A DNA stretch of 64,000 nt from Gigaspora rosea (lineage: Eukaryota > Glomeromycota > Glomeromycetes > Diversisporales > Gigasporaceae): NCBI GenBank assembly GCA_003550325.1, contig QKWP01000415.1, positions 214,253 to 278,252 on the forward strand, given 5' to 3'. Positions 59,060 through 64,000 of this stretch are shown here, piece after piece. Positions within the stretch are counted from its first letter, which is position 1. Each line of letters begins with the position of its first letter. A program made the translations under genes and the position numbers. The notes below the pieces were generated by a model. The model was not told where the DNA came from. It saw only the letters and a program-made list of their open reading frames with translations, and did no database searches.

Positions 59060-62000
59060 AATCGATAAATTATAAATTAATTGAATTTATTGAACAAAAA
59101 ATCTGAATAATTTAACTAAATTCAATTAAATGGATGAGTAGATAGAAACTTAGCGGCTATGATTTCTTTTGTAAATATATTTATTAAATGATATTTTAGA
59201 AATAAACACCAACCTTATTTATTAAATATATTAGAAATTCCAAATATATTTAAGATTTCATTTTTTTTGGAAGTGGATATACAGAAGAATATCTGTAAAT
59301 TCTAATTTAACAATTAATTTTATAATATACACTCATGGTTTCAGTTATGGCAAGTTTTCTGCATTTACAAATTACTGAGTTTAGTGATTTTCATACGCCA
59401 GAAATCGGAGATCTAGAAAAAATGCCAATTTACGTACATGATTTCTTATTTCCGGTATAATATAGTATATGAAAATCACTGATCACATAATTTGAAAACC
59501 ACAGTAATTAGTAACATTATTTTGCTTTAATTAAGGATTATACCAGATATAAGATATGTTACAATTATATCAAAAAACATTATTATAAAATATCAATGAT
59601 TTAGAATTCTTTTTAGCGATAACTTTTTAGAATGAATCGCTTGAGGATTTTATAAATCACAAATTAATTCATGCTAATAATATTAATCAAGATTCCAATT
59701 TTTTAGCATCTAAATCTTACAACCGCTAATTCGAATTTACTAAACATACAATTTAATAAATTTTTTTCTAATTCTATTTTTAAATCTTACAATATGCAAC
59801 TAGTAAATATTATTAATGATTAAAGATCTCAATTCTTTAGGGATTGAGTTAGAGATATTCAAATTTTCCGGTCAACTTTTGCTATTACTATATACAGATA
59901 TGCGATGTAATGATTATTTGATGTGTGAACTCGACCATATAAGCTATTCCCGAATATAGGTTAGAGCATGCAATTTTTCTAAGTTTTCTTGACTTGTATT
60001 ATCTTTATGCAGAAATCTTCCTTGCAATTCCAGAAAGAATTTAAGTTACCGGTATATATTTCTTGTAAAGATATTTTAAAATTGCAAGTGAAGTGTAAGA
60101 ACAATTGCTATTGATTTGCAATTGTAATATTGCTATGTTTTTGAGCACAAAATCCGGGTCGCATTTGACGATAACAAGTTCCTTTTTAACCAATTTACCA
60201 ATATTTATCCCGTATTGTCTTTTTTTTTTGTTTTTGACGGATTTTTTTTTACCGGACAGATGAATTGATCATTACTGATCGTTAAAGACCATAATTAAAG
60301 GGCGCGGCTCAGGAATTTAATAATCATTCCAGATTAATTACGAATTTATTTTATTTGCAGGGAATATTATGTATTTATAGTACGTTGTAACGGTGAATGA
60401 TGACTACTTCCGGGTTAGTAATGGCATAGAATATCTAATACTATACTGACACTACACACAATCCTAATAATAAGGCGGTTTCGAAGAATGCGTGTATGAG
60501 TTTGGTCCGAGGAATTAAGATTATTTCCCGACGAAATTTGCTGCGGTGGTCACGGGATCCAGAAATGGACTCGGCAATTGAGTGCTTTATGCTTTTTACT
60601 TTCAAATTTACTTGTAATAAAGTACTCTAATTCCCTATATTACCTTTACTAACTAATACTTTATTACTTGTCTATCGCGGCTGGATTAAATTTTTAATTC
60701 AATCGTGAATCAAATTCACGAGGTATGAGGCCACTGGGATTTAAGTTATTAACAATGCAGGGAACAATCGCGAAACTTTAATTAATCACGGAGTAATCAA
60801 TTACGAGCAATATAAAAAGGATCGAATTAGAAATTGAGCAACTTTTACTCTATTTCTCTCTTAGACAAGGCTTCAATTTACGAAAGTAACAATCTCTAAC
60901 ACGACAAAAGGGAAATAAAAGTTAAATACTCTTATTTCTTTAACTTAGAACTTTTGGAATTCAAAGAGCTGGCTTTATTTTTTGCCAACAAAAGCGTCGC
61001 TTATATAGTTTTCGAATAATAATAAGTGCTGTCATTGAATAAGTATATCAAGTCCGTGGAAAAGTATATTACGAACAAAAGGAACTTGTGGAATATTTGG
61101 TACATATTTCACAATTTAACAGAACTTCTAGGATATATTTGGTACACTCGGAACATTTTGCATTGACTAAAAAGGGAAAGCATCGATTCGCGTCACATTT
61201 GCTCTTGGTGGTAGTTCCACAACACTAATAAAAATATAACTATGTATACTAAAAAGAGAAAGATGAAAAGAAGATATACCAATTATTATTTATCCTTTTT
61301 ATGTTGTTTTTTTTTGTCAGGGTTGGGTGAGTCAGAGGTGTATCTCGGAACCCGTTGTTGTGAAAGCGGTGTCTAACGGGGGAACAGCTAAAAACCATTA
61401 ATACTATTATCTACTCTAAACACATCGTCCAAGACTCCTAAAACCTTGAACTGAGGCAAAAAGAGGCGTGGAAAGATTTGGTCTGGATTTCAATGTTTGT
61501 AGAGTCTTGCTGCGGTGACTTAGGATATTCTTTAGTATTCTCATTCAATACTAATGCTTTGGGATCACGTGCCATGAGATCACAGTAGCTGGTTTCGTAA
61601 TATAGACGTCGATCAATCAACAATGCAAGTCACGGGGATCGGGTATTTGTTCGATAAATGTAATTTAATCAATGGATTTTGATATAAAAGAGTATCGATT
61701 ACTAAGCGACGCTTTCTTCCCTTTTATCAAATGCGGGTATGGGTTTTTCTATTATCACGTGGGCACGAAATTACGTCGTTTTGTGACAAAAGGGACCAAT
61801 TGTTTAGAGAACTAACATATTACTTCGAAATTTTAAAACTTAACTGAGTTGATTCTTTATTGAAGGTAAATTCGAATCGTTTATACATTTTCTTTTTACA
61901 TATGAGATAATTTTAAAAATTTAACTAATTACTTCTTTTACAGAAACTCAAACATCAATTTAACCGATCTATGCTATTTTTAAAATTTACCGAATTTACG

Positions 62001-62252
62001 AAATTACGAAGTTTACGAAATTTGACAATTGTGTTACTCCGCTTGCACATCTTTACCTGGAGGGGTAATTTGGCATTTCACAATGTGCGTAATGTCAAAA
62101 TTAAAATCTCGTTTTAAAACCAAACTAATTGCAGATCATCACGGCGAACACGTACACTCCACGAAGCGTAGAATAATGAAACATTTCTCCTGATTTTTCT
62201 CCTCCGATAAGTGTCAAAAAAAAAGATCATTACCATATTAGTAAAATCCATA
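59060..62252. other. Intergenic region of about 3.2 kb
   Basis: Single-copy-looking DNA, less repetitive than bases 1-43000. No gene supported. A minus-strand open stretch at 61438-61623 has no recognised motif and is not called. No rRNA or tRNA seen. Confidence 0.45.
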
Positions 62253-62337
62253 ATGACTAAAAATTTAATAACATACGCAAAAACGCACGTATGTTGTTTT
62301 TATTTTTATTTTAATTTTTTTTGTCAGATGTTCATAC

Positions 62338-64000
62338 AGACTAAATTTAAATTATTCTTAAAATCTGCTAAAGGTGGTCATAACGGAGGCGCCACAAAAG
62401 ATGAAAAAAGTACATTTAAATTGTATTTAAAATCTGCTAAAAGTGGCAATTTTGATGGACCGTGTGGTCTTGGATTCTGCTACGAAAATGGTTTAGACAC
62501 AGCCAAGAATGAAAAAAAGGCATTTAAATTGTATTCAAAATCAGCAAAAAATAACAATTCGAATGGGCAATTTAATTTGGGAAACTGCTACTTAAATGGT
62601 ATAGGCACAGTTAAGGACGAAAAAGAAGCATTTGAATGGTATTTGAAATCTGCTGAAAATGGCAATTCAAATGGGCAAATTAATCTTGGAAGCTGCTATC
62701 TAAATGGCATAGGTACAGCTATAGACGAAAAAAAGGCGTTTGAATGGTATTTGAAATCTGCTAAAGATGGTAATTTAAATGGACAATTTAATCTTGGAAA
62801 CTGCTATCAAAATGGCATAGGCACAGGAAAGGATGAAAAAAAAGCATTTGAGTGGTATTTAAAATCTGCTAAAGGTGGCCATTCGAATGGACAGTGTCGT
62901 CTTGGATTATGCTTTCAAAATGGTATAGGCGAAGTTAAAGATGAAAAAAAAGCTTTTGAATGGTACTTTAAATCTGCAGAAGGTGGTAATTCCACCGCAC
63001 AATATAATCTTGCATTGTGCTATCAGTACGGTATAGGTACAGCAAAGGATGAAAAAAAGGCATTTGAATTATATATGAAGTCCGCTGAAAATAACAATTC
63101 AAATGGACAATTAAATCTTGCATTCTGCTATGATAAAGGTATAGGCACATCCAAGGATGTAAAAGTAGCATTTGAATGGTATTTAAAATCTGCTGAGGGT
63201 GGCAATGCTCAAGGGCAATGTAATCTTGGATTATGTTATCATTATGGTGAAGGCACTATAAGGGATGAAAACAGGGCATTTGAATGGTATTTGAAATCTG
63301 CTGAAGGTGGCAATTCCGATGGGCAATATAATCTTGGATTCTGCTATAGAAATGGTATAGGCATTATAAAGAATAATAAAAAGGCATTCGCATGGTATTT
63401 GAAATCTGCAGAATGTGGCAATTCTCTTGGACAATATAATGTTGGAATTTGTTATGAATATGGCATAGGCACAGTTAATGACATGAAAAAGGCATTTGAG
63501 TGGTATTTGAAGTCTGCTAAAAGTGGCGATTCGAATGGAAAAAATAGTCTTGGACAGTTCTATCAGAATGGCATAGGTGTAATTAAGGATGAAAAAAAGG
63601 CATTTGAATGGTATTCGAAATCTGCTGAAGATGGCAATTCCGATGGACAGTGTAGTCTTGGATCCTGTTATGAAAATGGTATAGGCACATCCAAGGATGA
63701 AAAAAAAGCATTTGAATGGTATTTGAAATCTGCTGAAGATGACAATTCTGGAGGACTAAACGGTCTTGGACGGTGCTACCAAAAAGGCATTGGAATAGCA
63801 AAGGATGAAAAAAGGGCATTTGAATTGTATTTAAAATCTGCTGAAGGTGGCAATCCTAACGGTCAATATAATCTTGGATCGTGTTATAATTATGGCAGAG
63901 GTATTGCAAAAGATGAAAAAAAAGCATTTGAATGGTATTTAAAATCTGCTAACGGTGGCAATTCTGATGGACAATATAATGCTGGATTGTGCTATTATTA
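62338..64000 (+). CDS. Sel1-like repeat protein, 3' end beyond the window
   Basis: The frame from ATG 62338 stays open for 554 codons to the window end. It is made of 15 full Sel1-like repeats of 36 residues (108 bp), consensus K-D-E-K-K-A-F-E-W-Y-L-K-S-A-E-G-G-N-S and G-Q-Y-N-L-G-x-C-Y-x-N-G-I-G-T, plus a degenerate first one. Sel1 repeats form alpha-solenoid scaffolds for protein-protein contacts, in these fungi often attached to kinase domains. The ATG directly follows a polypyrimidine tract ending TTTTGTCAG, so it may be an exon boundary. A GTATGT donor at 62289 would give a 49-base intron and, in phase, a 12-codon first exon starting at ATG 62253. An unseen upstream domain is another possibility. 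Confidence 0.88.

Noticed and set aside
61438..61623. 61-codon minus-strand ORF in less AT-rich DNA
   Set aside because: No domain, no splice context and short length; it could be an exon but cannot be supported.
62968..63819. Minus-strand open frames across the Sel1 gene
   Set aside because: They are periodic shadows of the 108-bp Sel1 units.

Overview
The window is strongly AT-rich eukaryotic DNA, most likely from an arbuscular mycorrhizal fungus (Glomeromycotina, Rhizophagus/Gigaspora type). This is an inference. It rests on the mix of an F-box plus RNase-inhibitor-type LRR gene, a Sel1-repeat gene, a beta-propeller/ion-transport channel with short GT-AG introns, a captured fragment of the kinase family that is very expanded in these fungi, and very dense transposon nesting.

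Bases 1-43000 are almost entirely transposable elements, layered on each other. A decayed non-LTR retrotransposon (ORF1, endonuclease, RT, RNase H, zinc finger) runs on the minus strand from about 11935 down to about 1560 and is broken by four later insertions. Next come a Ser/Gly/Asn-rich ORF closed by a MITE, a satellite of about 225 bp, a nested palindrome of about 5 kb (15640-20740) that hosts a dead piggyBac element, and a complete but dead Ty3/gypsy-like LTR retrotransposon (20777-28446). These are followed by a second nested palindrome (29120-29850), a Crypton-like tyrosine-recombinase relic (31255-32310), and several large hAT-type elements. One of those (37948-40494) carries pieces of a host protein kinase gene. 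Ten insertions share hAT-like ends (CAGTGTT.. or TAGxGTTCC/TAGGGTGC) and are flanked by 8-bp target duplications, six exact and four imperfect.

Bases 43000-64000 are the gene-bearing part: a weak hypothetical ORF (44931-45440), an F-box/LRR gene of about 34 repeats with two one-base frameshifts (47786-51191), a seven-exon ion channel gene of about 1169 residues (54904-58974), and the 5' part of a Sel1-repeat gene that runs off the window end (62338-64000). Their functions (F-box adaptor or LRR scaffold, membrane channel, Sel1 scaffold) suggest sensing and signalling, but nothing in the sequence ties them into one pathway. No rRNA gene, complete tRNA gene or CRISPR array was seen.
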